A stretch of 34,289 bases of DNA from a bacterium. Its GTDB lineage: Bacteria; Armatimonadota; HRBIN16. Position numbers and translations under genes: made by a program. The stretch is from assembly GCA_025054895.1 (NCBI GenBank), contig JANWYZ010000003.1:1-34289 (forward strand), written 5' to 3'. The first letter of the stretch is position 1, and every line of letters begins with the position of its first letter. Below are positions 1 through 9,487 of this stretch, one piece after another. The notes below the pieces were generated by a model. The model was not told the origin of the DNA. It saw only the letters and a program-made list of their open reading frames with translations, and searched no databases.

Positions 1-184
1 GGCTTGACGTTGCTACTTTACCATAGATGCAACATCTTTATCAACTGGGTTGGCGGGTGTTCGATTTTGCCCTTTTACAAACATCTGTTCACTCACTATG
101 GAAATGGTGGGCTATAAAGAAGAAAAAAATTGCCTGCCAGGTAGGTTCCTCTATCATCCTTATTTTGAACATCCTCCGCACACC

Positions 185-214
185 TTGACAGAAGACAGCA
201 ACACCCTGTATAAT
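185..214 (+). promoter_or_regulatory. sigma70-type promoter of the tRNA array (TTGACA-N18-TATAAT)
   Basis: Perfect -35 TTGACA at 185-190 and perfect -10 TATAAT at 209-214, 18-nt spacer, about 18 nt before the first tRNA. Confidence 0.85.
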
Positions 215-231
215 AAGAGCGCAAAGGTTGT

Positions 232-308
232 GGCCCCATCGTCTAGTGGACCAGGACACCTGGTTTTCAGCCAGGAGATCGGGGGTTCGAATCCCCCTGG
301 GGCTACCA
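232..308 (+). tRNA. tRNA-Glu (anticodon UUC)
   Basis: Cloverleaf: acceptor GGCCCCA/TGGGGCT, anticodon arm CCTGG-TTTTCAG-CCAGG, T-arm GGGGGTTCGAATCCCCC, encoded CCA. Confidence 0.93.
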
Positions 309-315
309 TTTCGGT

Positions 316-400
316 GCCGAGGTGGCGGAACTGGTAGACGCGCACGTTTGAGGGGCGTGTGCCGCAAGGCGTACGGGTTCAAGTCCCGTCCTCGGCACCA
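316..400 (+). tRNA. tRNA-Leu (anticodon GAG)
   Basis: Acceptor GCCGAGG/CCTCGGC, anticodon loop TTGAGGG, long variable arm (class II), T-arm ACGGGTTCAAGTCCCGT, encoded CCA. Confidence 0.93.
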
Positions 401-406
401 ACAGGT

Positions 407-481
407 GGGCGATTAGCTCAGTGGCAGAGCGCCTCGTTCACACCGAGGAGGTCGGAGGTTCAAGTCCTCCATCGCCCACCA
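407..481 (+). tRNA. tRNA-Val (anticodon CAC)
   Basis: Acceptor GGGCGAT/ATCGCCC, anticodon arm CCTCG-TTCACAC-CGAGG, T-arm GGAGGTTCAAGTCCTCC, encoded CCA. Confidence 0.93.
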
Positions 482-580
482 TACTACCCCTGCCCCTCTC
501 CCCTACACCATAACATCTCGTAGCGAGGCACCCTCGCCAGAATCTGCCTATTGTGTTAAAAGATAGTTCGGTGGGAGTAG

Positions 581-1945
581 ATGAGCATCTTCGACAATAA
601 GCGGATACCTGCAGATAAACTGAATATAGACTGGGAGGGCATCCGGCGCGGCGATTACAGCGACCGCTATTTCTGGAACGGCATGACCATCCTAGCCCAT
701 CTGGCACGAGAGGGATACCGTTTCAACGGGCACTCCCCTATGCTGGAGGCGCAGGGTATTGCCGAATACCGTCACCTGCTCACCGGCGATACGGTCGTGG
801 AAATGCAGTGGTTTGCCCGGCGCAAGCCCTTTACGGTGGTAGCGGGCATCGACGCGGCAATCGCTATCCTCCAACGGTGCAGCGGACATTGGGAGGGCGG
901 CGCCTTCTTCCATAGGGGCGACCAGCTGGAGATCCTGGCGGTACAGGATGGCGACCTTGCTCCTTACGCGGGCAACCCGCTAGAGGTTACTCCGGTACTG
1001 AAAGTACGCGGACGCTACCGCGATTTTGCTATTCTGGAAACACCCACACTGGGTGTGCTTACCCGCGCCAGTCGTATCGCTACCAATACCTATCATCTGA
1101 TGCTGGCGGCGCGAGGTAAACCGGTGCTATTCTTTCCAGCTCGCTTTGACTTGCCTTCCACACAGGCGATAGACGGCTACGCCTATTATATTGGTGTACA
1201 GCGCTACAACCACGATACCGGAGGGAACACCCCTCCCTTCGTCTCCACCCCCGCGCAGGCATCTTTGTGGGGCGGACAGGCAGGCGGAACCGTCGCACAC
1301 GCCATGATTGCCTGCTTTCTGGGCGATACCACCGAACTGATGTTGCAGTTCGCACGCATTCTGCCCCCGAGCATACCCCGCATCGCGCTGGTAGACTTCC
1401 ATAACGACTGTGTGAAAACATCCCTGCAGGTCGCGAAGGCTTTCTTCGAACGCTATCGGAGGGCGGTAGAGTCTGGCAGTGACGAAGAAGCACAGCGTTA
1501 CAAATTGTTCGGTGTGCGTCCCGATACCGGCGGCGAACTACGCGACCGCAGCCTGCAACATCTCCCTGATGAGCCGTCCCTGTATGGCGTCTGCCCCGCG
1601 CTTATCCGTGCATTGCGTGAGGCGCTGGATAGGGCATGGGCGGACTGGAGCCTGTCCGGAGATTGGCGCGAGCGGGCGGCGGAATACTGTCGTCAAATTA
1701 AAATCGTGGCAACGGGCGGTTTTAATCTGCTGCGTATCCAGCAGTTCGAAGAGGAGGGCGTGCCCGTGGATATCTACGGCGTAGGCTCCTCTTTCTTCTC
1801 CAATAGCTCGGTCGACGGCACAGTGACCGACTACACCGCCGACGTGGTGCGCGTGAAGGTAGATGGACGCTGGGTACACATGGCGAAGGAGGGGCGCAGA
1901 GCCTGCGACAACCCCAACCTGAAACCTGTGGAGCAAAAGCTATGA
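581..1945 (+). CDS. pncB: Nicotinate phosphoribosyltransferase family protein
   Basis: 454 aa; VDFHNDCVKTS and IVATGGFNLLRIQQFEEEGVPVDIYGVGSS resemble NAPRTase active-site regions; SD-like GGTGGGAG before the ATG. Confidence 0.82.
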   Translation: MSIFDNKRIPADKLNIDWEGIRRGDYSDRYFWNGMTILAHLAREGYRFNGHSPMLEAQGIAEYRHLLTGDTVVEMQWFARRKPFTVVAGIDAAIAILQRCSGHWEGGAFFHRGDQLEILAVQDGDLAPYAGNPLEVTPVLKVRGRYRDFAILETPTLGVLTRASRIATNTYHLMLAARGKPVLFFPARFDLPSTQAIDGYAYYIGVQRYNHDTGGNTPPFVSTPAQASLWGGQAGGTVAHAMIACFLGDTTELMLQFARILPPSIPRIALVDFHNDCVKTSLQVAKAFFERYRRAVESGSDEEAQRYKLFGVRPDTGGELRDRSLQHLPDEPSLYGVCPALIRALREALDRAWADWSLSGDWRERAAEYCRQIKIVATGGFNLLRIQQFEEEGVPVDIYGVGSSFFSNSSVDGTVTDYTADVVRVKVDGRWVHMAKEGRRACDNPNLKPVEQKL

Positions 1946-3129
1946 GCGAGCCGAGGCTACCCTCTGCGCAAGAGATTCAGGCGCACGTGCTGCGCAACCT
2001 GCAGTTCTGGGCAGAGCACGCGGTAGACCGCGAATACGGCGGTTTCTGGACACACCTCAACCGCGACGGCAGCCGATACGGCGACGGACAGAAGTTTCTG
2101 GTAATGCAGGCAAGGATGACATACGCTTTCGCCATTGCTTGCCTGTGGAGCGGAGACAGCGCATGGAAAGAGCTGGTAGAGCATGGCGCACGTTTCCTGC
2201 AGGAGAGGATGCACGACCCCAAATGCGGCGGCTGGTTCTGGACGGTCTCACGTGAGGGAGAAATCACCAACGGTAGCAAGATGGCATACGGGCACGCCTT
2301 TGCGGTCTATGCCCTCGCTTACGCAGGATACGCCCTCCGCAGCGATACCCTCCTCCATGACGCTGAAGAAGGATTGCACTGGATGTTGGAGCACCTGTGG
2401 GATACCGACAGAGGCGGCTACGTGCAGTCCCTCACCCGCTGTCTGTTTCCGCTCGACGATACCAAGCGGCTGGACACACAGCTGCACGCTCTGGAGGCAG
2501 CCTCAGCTGTGGCGGCGTTTTGCGGTTCCCCCTTCGCCAGAGAACACCTGTACGAGCTGGCGCAGGCTGTCGTCACACACACGCTTCACCCAAACGGCAG
2601 ATGCGCCCGCGAATGGTTCCTGAACGACTGGAGTGAAAACATCGACGCCACCGGAGGCAACGTGAGCATCGGGCACAACCTGGAGGCGGCGTGGTTCCTG
2701 CGTGTGGTAGGACTGCAGCTGCACACTGAACAGTTCAACCATATTGCCGACACCCTGCTGCGCTTTTGCCTGCAATACGGCTGGGACCATGGGCGGAAAG
2801 CCTTCATCCAGACAGCGACGCCTGGAGGCAAACTGGTAGACCGGCATATCATCTACTGGACTCAGGGCGAGGCGCTGGGCGCGCTATCCCTCTGGTGGCG
2901 CTTAACGGCAGAAGCGGAGTATCGCGAACGGCTGGCGCAGGTGTGTCACACGGTGCTGACCTTCTTCCACGACGCTGATTATGGCGACTATTTTGAAACA
3001 CTGGACGAAAATTGCCAGCCCACGCATACCTACAAAGGCAGCGCATGGAAGGCAGCCTACCACCTCACGCAAGCGTGGTGGCACGTTGCAGGAAACCTGT
3101 ACGAGCACGAAGCAAGGGACGTGCTATGA
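1942..3129 (+). CDS. AGE-family epimerase/isomerase (N-acylglucosamine 2-epimerase, cellobiose 2-epimerase or mannose isomerase type)
   Basis: 395 aa; EYGGFWTHLNRDG, GHNLEAAWFL and GSAWKAAYHLTQAWW motifs; ATGA overlap with the upstream ORF. Confidence 0.85.
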   Translation: MSEPRLPSAQEIQAHVLRNLQFWAEHAVDREYGGFWTHLNRDGSRYGDGQKFLVMQARMTYAFAIACLWSGDSAWKELVEHGARFLQERMHDPKCGGWFWTVSREGEITNGSKMAYGHAFAVYALAYAGYALRSDTLLHDAEEGLHWMLEHLWDTDRGGYVQSLTRCLFPLDDTKRLDTQLHALEAASAVAAFCGSPFAREHLYELAQAVVTHTLHPNGRCAREWFLNDWSENIDATGGNVSIGHNLEAAWFLRVVGLQLHTEQFNHIADTLLRFCLQYGWDHGRKAFIQTATPGGKLVDRHIIYWTQGEALGALSLWWRLTAEAEYRERLAQVCHTVLTFFHDADYGDYFETLDENCQPTHTYKGSAWKAAYHLTQAWWHVAGNLYEHEARDVL

Positions 3130-3188
3130 TAGACCTATCGCTCGCACTGGGCACGCTGTTGTAGCCACCGCTGAAGGCACGGTAAAAG

Positions 3189-5726
3189 CTACCCCCTCAC
3201 TTCTACCTCCACCTTCTCCAGGTTAAAACCCCATACCTGCACGTGTCGTGGGTCGCAGGGTTCTGGGCAGGTGAACTCTACCGTGCGAGGCTCGCCCGGC
3301 AGCAGGAACAGGTAGTTATCGCTTACTTGCACTGCATCCTGTGGAAACACCAGATGCACGAAGTGCGCATACTGCTGCGAGCGCAGCTCGCATTCCCACT
3401 CGCACCCCTCCTGCCCTTTCAGGGTAAACACCGCTCTTACCGCTGCCTTCGGTATCTTCAAGCGATTCCACTCGGCAAAGAAGTGCACGTTATCGGGCGC
3501 GTGGTGTCCTCGCCTCACCTGCACTACCAAAAACTCCGACGCAGGGTCGGTTGCTGGCGCAAAGTGTAGCAACCGCTGGCTGCTGTTGGCAGGCAGTCGC
3601 ACGCGATGATGCTCCTCTGCAATCACCGTGCCATCCGTACGCATCCGGCGAACGCTCAGTTCACTGGACACCGATTCGGTACGGTCGTTCACGCCCCACA
3701 AGGTTACCGAGCCGTCCTCCTCCGGGCGGAAGGTGTATAACAACGGTGCGAAGGCGCGAGCGACATAATGGTATGCTCCTTTAGGGTTCAGATAGTAGTC
3801 TATCACGCTCCACGAGATGCCGGGCCAGCAGTCGTTCAGCTGCCAGAAGAGCGCGCCGCTACACTCGAACTTGCGCCGGCGGTAATGTTCAATACCGAAT
3901 TTCAACCCCTCTGCCTGTACGAACTGCGACAGCAACACGAACTCCTGAATGTCCTTCGGCTGCCACACGTGCGCCTCGAACATCTTCTCTTTGCGCGAGG
4001 TGTCGGGGTCTTTGATGCGATAGAGAAACCCCTCGCTATCGTAGAAAAACTGCTCCGGCGGGATGTTACGCTGCAAGGTGCGAAGCGCAGGTGAACCGTG
4101 CATTCCAAACTCGCTGATGAACCGCCCCTTGTCCTGCGCGTAGTGGCGGTAGGAGACGCCCTCTGGCGTGGGGTTGGAGCGAGGTTCTTCGTGGCTGGCG
4201 CGAGGGTAAATCATGCCCGCCCACACCTGCCAGTTGTGCTTGTCGCCTGCTTTGTCGCTGTTGGCATCATCGCCGCCCCAGGGGCTACCGTGCCAATAGG
4301 GACGGGATGGGTCGTGCCGAGCGCATACCTGAGGGAGCACCTCGTCGTAGATACGCTTGCCGAAGAGCGGAAAATCCGGCTCGTTCCAGTGGATCATGCT
4401 GTCGATCCACTGGTTCTCGTTGTTGCCACACCACAGAGCGATACAGGGGTGGTTGCGCAGCTGCTTCACCACTACCTCTGCCTCGCGTTGCACCTCTTTC
4501 ACAAAGTCTTCATCGTCGTCCGGGTAGGCGGCGCAGCTGAACATGAAATCCTGCCAGACCAGAATGCCCATCTCGTCGCAGGCGTTGTAAAACTCTGACG
4601 CCTCGTAAATTCCACCACCCCACACGCGCAGCATGTTCATGTTGGCGTCGCGCGCCATCTGCACCAGCTTGAGATAGCGCTCGGCAGGAATCGAGCCTAT
4701 GAGGTTATCGGCTGGGATCCAGTCCGCCCCCTTTGCGAAAATCTTCACGCCGTTGAGCACGAAGGTAAAGTTGGTGGTGTCCGGTTCCAGACCGGGCGAC
4801 TGGTCCACCTCTATCGTGCGCACCCCGAAACGCGCAGATTCACTATGCACCACCCTCGATCCATCCAGCAGTTCTGCCTCTATCGTGTAGAGATGCGGCG
4901 TGCCCAGGTCGTGCGTCCACCACAGCTGAGGCGATTCCATCCACAGGGTGGTCTGCGCATAGCCATCGATGACCGGCGCACTGGCACGCCAATCCTGACC
5001 ATGGTCGCGCACGAAGAAACTTACCACCAGCGGGCGTTTCTGCTCGCCAATGTGTTCTATCTCTGCACTCAAGCGCACCTCAGCGCCCTTCTCAGTGAGG
5101 CGGGCAGTGTAGGCAAACACGTGGGCGATACGCGCTGCCGAATGCGCCTCCAGTCGGACGGGGCGCCATACACCCACAGTGACGAAGCGCGGTCCCCAGT
5201 CCCATCCCCACCCCATCTGTGCTTTGCGCACCCACACGCGGGGCTTGTAAAACGCCGCCCAGTAGCGAGAAACGTCTTTCTTTTCCGCCTCCAGTACCAC
5301 GGGGTGGAAGCAAATTGCCAGAGTGTTCTCCTCGCCAAGGCGCAGCCTGTTGGTCACATCGAAGCGATAAGGCGTGAACATATTCTGCGCAGAGCCAATT
5401 TTCTCGCCGTTGAGATAGATGTCGGCAAGGGTATCCAGCCCCTCAAAAACAAGGTCAAATCGCTCGCTTTGCACATCAGCAGGCGCGGTAAAGCGAGTGC
5501 GATACCACCACTCGTAATCTTCCACCCAGCCGCAGGCTTCGGGGTTCTCGTTGTAGTAGGGGTCAGGCAAGATGCCTGCGCGAATCAGTGCGGTATGCAC
5601 ATCACCGGGCACATCCACCGTGATGGCTTCACGCCCGTGAAAGTGCTCGCGGTGCGCTCCCTCCTGAACGCCCTGTCCGGGTTCAAAGTAAAAAAGATGC
5701 CATGAGCCATTGAGAGATAATTGCAT
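3189..5726 (-). CDS. Beta-mannosidase, glycoside hydrolase family 2
   Basis: 845 aa; N-terminal LNGSWHLFYFEPGQ, VPGDVHTALI, WYRTRFTAP; acid/base motif WCGNNENQW and nucleophile motif ISEFGMHG; SD AAGGAGGT upstream. Confidence 0.92.
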   Translation of the reverse strand: MQLSLNGSWHLFYFEPGQGVQEGAHREHFHGREAITVDVPGDVHTALIRAGILPDPYYNENPEACGWVEDYEWWYRTRFTAPADVQSERFDLVFEGLDTLADIYLNGEKIGSAQNMFTPYRFDVTNRLRLGEENTLAICFHPVVLEAEKKDVSRYWAAFYKPRVWVRKAQMGWGWDWGPRFVTVGVWRPVRLEAHSAARIAHVFAYTARLTEKGAEVRLSAEIEHIGEQKRPLVVSFFVRDHGQDWRASAPVIDGYAQTTLWMESPQLWWTHDLGTPHLYTIEAELLDGSRVVHSESARFGVRTIEVDQSPGLEPDTTNFTFVLNGVKIFAKGADWIPADNLIGSIPAERYLKLVQMARDANMNMLRVWGGGIYEASEFYNACDEMGILVWQDFMFSCAAYPDDDEDFVKEVQREAEVVVKQLRNHPCIALWCGNNENQWIDSMIHWNEPDFPLFGKRIYDEVLPQVCARHDPSRPYWHGSPWGGDDANSDKAGDKHNWQVWAGMIYPRASHEEPRSNPTPEGVSYRHYAQDKGRFISEFGMHGSPALRTLQRNIPPEQFFYDSEGFLYRIKDPDTSRKEKMFEAHVWQPKDIQEFVLLSQFVQAEGLKFGIEHYRRRKFECSGALFWQLNDCWPGISWSVIDYYLNPKGAYHYVARAFAPLLYTFRPEEDGSVTLWGVNDRTESVSSELSVRRMRTDGTVIAEEHHRVRLPANSSQRLLHFAPATDPASEFLVVQVRRGHHAPDNVHFFAEWNRLKIPKAAVRAVFTLKGQEGCEWECELRSQQYAHFVHLVFPQDAVQVSDNYLFLLPGEPRTVEFTCPEPCDPRHVQVWGFNLEKVEVEVRG

Positions 5727-5749
5727 TCTCGGTACCTCCTTACCGCATA

Positions 5750-5779
5750 GTTATACAAGAGTTTCGGCAGGTTCGTCAA
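5750..5779 (-). promoter_or_regulatory. Putative promoter of the beta-mannosidase gene (TTGACG-N18-TATAAC)
   Basis: On the minus strand TTGACG (5779-5774), 18-nt spacer, TATAAC (5755-5750), upstream of a strong SD. Confidence 0.6.
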
Positions 5780-6109
5780 GGCTGTGCAGACTACGAGCAA
5801 AGAGCATGAGCCTCTGGAGAGATGCACTCCGTCACTTTCCGACCACGCAAATCTACTCCCGCAACCAACGCGAAAGCCTGAGTGAAGCTCCCTGCAGGCA
5901 TGGCGGGGATAATCAGCGAATATGGTGCTATCTCTGCCTGGAGGCGAATCTCTTGGTGAGCCGCGCGTCCCCTCAGCCTTCGCTGCGAGAAGGATGGGAC
6001 GTACTTCTGCATCCGCAGGTCGGGAGGAGCCTTGCCATCCCCGACAAAGGTTCGGGCGGACACCGGTTCTGCCGCATAACATTTTTTAGGGAGGTCATCT
6101 AAGCACAGG

Positions 6110-9100
6110 ATGAGGTCGTTGTTTCGGTTTACCGCGTTTGCCGGGGGTACTCTCCTTCTGGTAATCCAGTGCTTTGCCCAAACGGCTGTCCGCTTCGCCC
6201 GCTACCCCGCCCCTTCGCCCGATGGAAAGCAGATTGCTTTTTCATGGCAGGGCGACCTGTGGTTGGCAAGTAGCGCTGGAGGCGAGGCGAAGCGTCTCAC
6301 GGTGCATGAAGGTTACGACTTTGCGCCGCTGTGGTCGCCGGACGGAACGAAGATTGCCTTTACCTCCGACCGTTACGGCAACGATGATGTTTTCGTGCTG
6401 AACCTGCGCGACGGCACGATCCAGCGGTTGACATACTGGTCGGGGCGAGACCGTGCGCTCGGCTGGACGCCCGACGGCAAAGCAGTGCTACTGGAGTCCA
6501 CGCGCGATTGGGAACCTTACGGCGCAGAGCCGTGCGTGTATGTCGCCCCGCTATCGGGGACAACCCCGTATCGGCTGCACAACGTAACCGGCACACCGGC
6601 GGCTCTTTCACCGGACGGAGATAAACTCGCTTTCGTGAGGCGCGACTCCAGCTGGTGGCGCAAGGGCTACAAGGGCAGCGCAACCGGCGACATCTGGCTG
6701 CACGACCTGAAAACAGACAAATTCACCCGCCTGACGCAGACGGACACGCCGGATACCTTCCCGATGTGGTCGCCCGATGGCAGGACACTCTACTTCCTCT
6801 CCGAACGCGACGGCACTTACAACCTGTGGGCAATGGACTTGGACAGCAAGAGCGCAAAACAGATGACCCGCTACAAGGGAGACGGTGCGCGTTTTCCCCA
6901 AATCGCCCGCAACGGCAGCCTGATTGCCTACGAACAGGGCATGGACCTCTGTGCGCTCAACCCTGCGACAGGCGAGATACGCATCCTGAACATCACCGCT
7001 CCTGCCGCCGACGCCCGCAAACCGCAGGGTTTTTGGCAGCAAGTGCGCAGCGGCGATGTGGCTGAGTTTGCCATCGCACCCAACGGCAAAGAGGTAGCGT
7101 TGGTGGTACGTGGAGAGGTATTCGTAACCCGCTATCCCGAGGGCGGCGCAGCTCGTCGCCTGACGGAAACAGTGGAACCCGAATACGACCTTGCCTGGTC
7201 GCCTGATAGCAAGTCGCTGGTGTTCGCCTCCGAACGCGACGGAACCACCAGCCTGTATCTGGTTACCTCCGACGACCCAGATGAACCGCGTCTGCGCCGC
7301 ACGGCGAAGCTGAAGACCGAACGTTTGACGAACTCTCCTCTACCCGATACCTCACCTGTCTTTTCACCCGACGGCAAAAAACTCGCTTTCCGCCGCGGCA
7401 ACGGCGACCTGATGCTGTTGGATATGGAGACGAAGCAGGAAAGCGCTATCCTGCGTCACTGGAACCTGGGGCGTTTTGTGTGGTCGCCCGACAGCCGATG
7501 GCTTGCATACGAGATGGAAGACAACGAGTACAACAGCGACATCTACATCCTCTCTGTGGCGGACGGTAAGAGCGTTAACATCAGCCGTCACCCGAACAAT
7601 GACATCAACCCCTCCTGGTCGGCGGATGGGCGAGCCATCGCCTTTCTCTCCCAACGCGACGGGAAAACCTTCAACATCTGCTACCTGTTCTTACGCAAAG
7701 CGGACGACGAGAAGAGCAAAGCCGACTGGCAAGACGAGGAGGATGCCAGGCACGACGCTCCGAAAAAGCCGGAGGAGAAGCCGAAAGAGCCGAAGGAGCG
7801 CGAGCCTGTCCAGATCGATTTCGAGGACATCCATGACCGCGTGCGACAGGTGACGCGCTATGTCGGCGGTGTGCGGGAGCTCGCCCTCTCGCCTGACGGC
7901 AAAAAGATTGCATTCCACAGCAGCTACCAGGGGCAGAGCGACCTGTACGTGATTGACTGGGATGGAGGCAACGAGCGGCGGTTGACTACCGGCGGCGCAT
8001 CCCCTAACGACATCCGCTGGAGCAACGATGGGAACCAGATCACCTTCCTGAGCCGGGGACGCATCTCGCGCATCCCAGCCGCTGGAGGCAATGTACAAAG
8101 CACAGACCTCACCGCGCAAATGCGTGTAGACCTCGCCGCTGAGAGAGAGTACATCTATGATGCAGTGTGGCGCACCCTGAATCAGGTCTTCTATGACCAA
8201 AACTTTCATGGCGCCAACTGGGCCGCAATGCGCGGCAAGTACCGCGCTTACTTGCCGTATGTAAGCGAAGAGCGTGATTTTACCGCTGTGGTTTACATGC
8301 TGTTGGGCGAGCTGAACTCCTCGCACGTGGGTTTCACACCTCGCCAAATGACTAACCCCGAATCGACGGACACGGGAATGCTGGGGGTGGTATGGGCGAA
8401 TACACGTGATGGCGACGGGCTGCTCATTGAGTCAGTCATCCCGAACACCCCAGCCTCGCGTTCTGATGTGAATCTGAAACCTGGCGAGCGCGTGCTGGCA
8501 GTCAACGGCAGGCGCATTACTCCCACAACAGAGGTGTGGCAACTGTTCAACGGTACCGTCGGTGAGAAGACCGAGCTGCTCGTACGTTCGCAAGACGGCA
8601 AAGAGCGCACGGTCACCCTGCGCCCGATTTCTCCTGCCGACTTCCGCCGCGCCCGTTACGAGGTTTGGGTCAAGCGCAACCAGAAATGGGTGGAAGACCG
8701 TTCGGGCGGTGAGCTGGGCTATGTGCATATCCAGGGCATGGGCGAGCTGAATGTGTATGAGTTCATCCGCCAGTTGCATGCGGTCGCGTATGGCAAGAAG
8801 GGCTTATTGATTGACGTGCGCTTCAATGGTGGCGGCTGGACCACCGATTACCTGCTGGCAATCCTGATGGCGAGGCGCCATGCTTATACGCTCTCGCGCG
8901 GGGGCGAGCCAGGCTATCCTCAAGACCGCTTGCCTCTGTATGTGTGGACGAAGCCAATAGCCGTACTGTGCAATGAGCGCAGCTTCAGTAACGCCGAGAT
9001 TTTCACGCACGCCATCAAGACGTTGAAGCGCGGTCCGGTCATCGGCGTGCCAACAGCAGGCGGAGTCATCAGCACAGGCAGGCGGGCTCTGATGGATGGC

Positions 9101-9307
9101 AGCTCGGTCTCCACGCCCGGACGCGGCTGGTTTACCATCGACAAAGGCGTCAACATGGAAGGCAACGGCGCAATACCCGACTACGTGGTGGAAGACCTGC
9201 CTGAAGACCTCGCCGCAGGTCGCGACCGCCAGCTGGAGAAAGCGCTGGAAGTGTTAAGCCGAGTTGTTCGGGACGCGCCGCCCGAGTTTCCCCCAAGTGT
9301 AAGGTAG
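6110..9307 (+). CDS. Tricorn-protease-like S41 peptidase: WD40/TolB-like beta-propeller, PDZ and S41 domains, secreted
   Basis: 1065 aa; N-terminal signal peptide, repeated SPDG(K)xIAF blades, PDZ-like PASRSDVNLKPGERVLAVNGR, SSHVGFT and NERSFSNAEIF plus VPTAGGVISTG typical of S41. Confidence 0.9.
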   Translation: MRSLFRFTAFAGGTLLLVIQCFAQTAVRFARYPAPSPDGKQIAFSWQGDLWLASSAGGEAKRLTVHEGYDFAPLWSPDGTKIAFTSDRYGNDDVFVLNLRDGTIQRLTYWSGRDRALGWTPDGKAVLLESTRDWEPYGAEPCVYVAPLSGTTPYRLHNVTGTPAALSPDGDKLAFVRRDSSWWRKGYKGSATGDIWLHDLKTDKFTRLTQTDTPDTFPMWSPDGRTLYFLSERDGTYNLWAMDLDSKSAKQMTRYKGDGARFPQIARNGSLIAYEQGMDLCALNPATGEIRILNITAPAADARKPQGFWQQVRSGDVAEFAIAPNGKEVALVVRGEVFVTRYPEGGAARRLTETVEPEYDLAWSPDSKSLVFASERDGTTSLYLVTSDDPDEPRLRRTAKLKTERLTNSPLPDTSPVFSPDGKKLAFRRGNGDLMLLDMETKQESAILRHWNLGRFVWSPDSRWLAYEMEDNEYNSDIYILSVADGKSVNISRHPNNDINPSWSADGRAIAFLSQRDGKTFNICYLFLRKADDEKSKADWQDEEDARHDAPKKPEEKPKEPKEREPVQIDFEDIHDRVRQVTRYVGGVRELALSPDGKKIAFHSSYQGQSDLYVIDWDGGNERRLTTGGASPNDIRWSNDGNQITFLSRGRISRIPAAGGNVQSTDLTAQMRVDLAAEREYIYDAVWRTLNQVFYDQNFHGANWAAMRGKYRAYLPYVSEERDFTAVVYMLLGELNSSHVGFTPRQMTNPESTDTGMLGVVWANTRDGDGLLIESVIPNTPASRSDVNLKPGERVLAVNGRRITPTTEVWQLFNGTVGEKTELLVRSQDGKERTVTLRPISPADFRRARYEVWVKRNQKWVEDRSGGELGYVHIQGMGELNVYEFIRQLHAVAYGKKGLLIDVRFNGGGWTTDYLLAILMARRHAYTLSRGGEPGYPQDRLPLYVWTKPIAVLCNERSFSNAEIFTHAIKTLKRGPVIGVPTAGGVISTGRRALMDGSSVSTPGRGWFTIDKGVNMEGNGAIPDYVVEDLPEDLAAGRDRQLEKALEVLSRVVRDAPPEFPPSVR

Positions 9308-9415
9308 GAAAGAATCAACGGCTACTTCTGCCCTCAGGGGACACGACGGTACGTGAGCCTCCACACCGGGTTTGGAGGGATGCGCTCTGTTGCGTCCATT
9401 GCCATGTCGCTTACC

Positions 9416-9445
9416 TTGATTAAACACATCGGTAAGTGCTATACT
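9416..9445 (+). promoter_or_regulatory. Putative promoter of tpx (TTGATT-N18-TATACT)
   Basis: -35 TTGATT 9416-9421, -10 TATACT 9440-9445, about 40 nt before the tpx start. Confidence 0.6.
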
Positions 9446-9487
9446 GAGATAGTCGCGAAATTACCAAACTGGAAAGGAGTATGCCAG

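Noticed and set aside
50-416. Several small ORFs over the tRNA array
   Set aside because: They are translations of tRNA genes and their promoter.
4845-5705. 286-aa plus-strand ORF within the beta-mannosidase gene
   Set aside because: Antisense to a clear GH2 enzyme; no family features.
9353-9487. Upstream extension of the tpx ORF
   Set aside because: Contains the predicted promoter; the canonical Tpx N-terminus starts at 9488.
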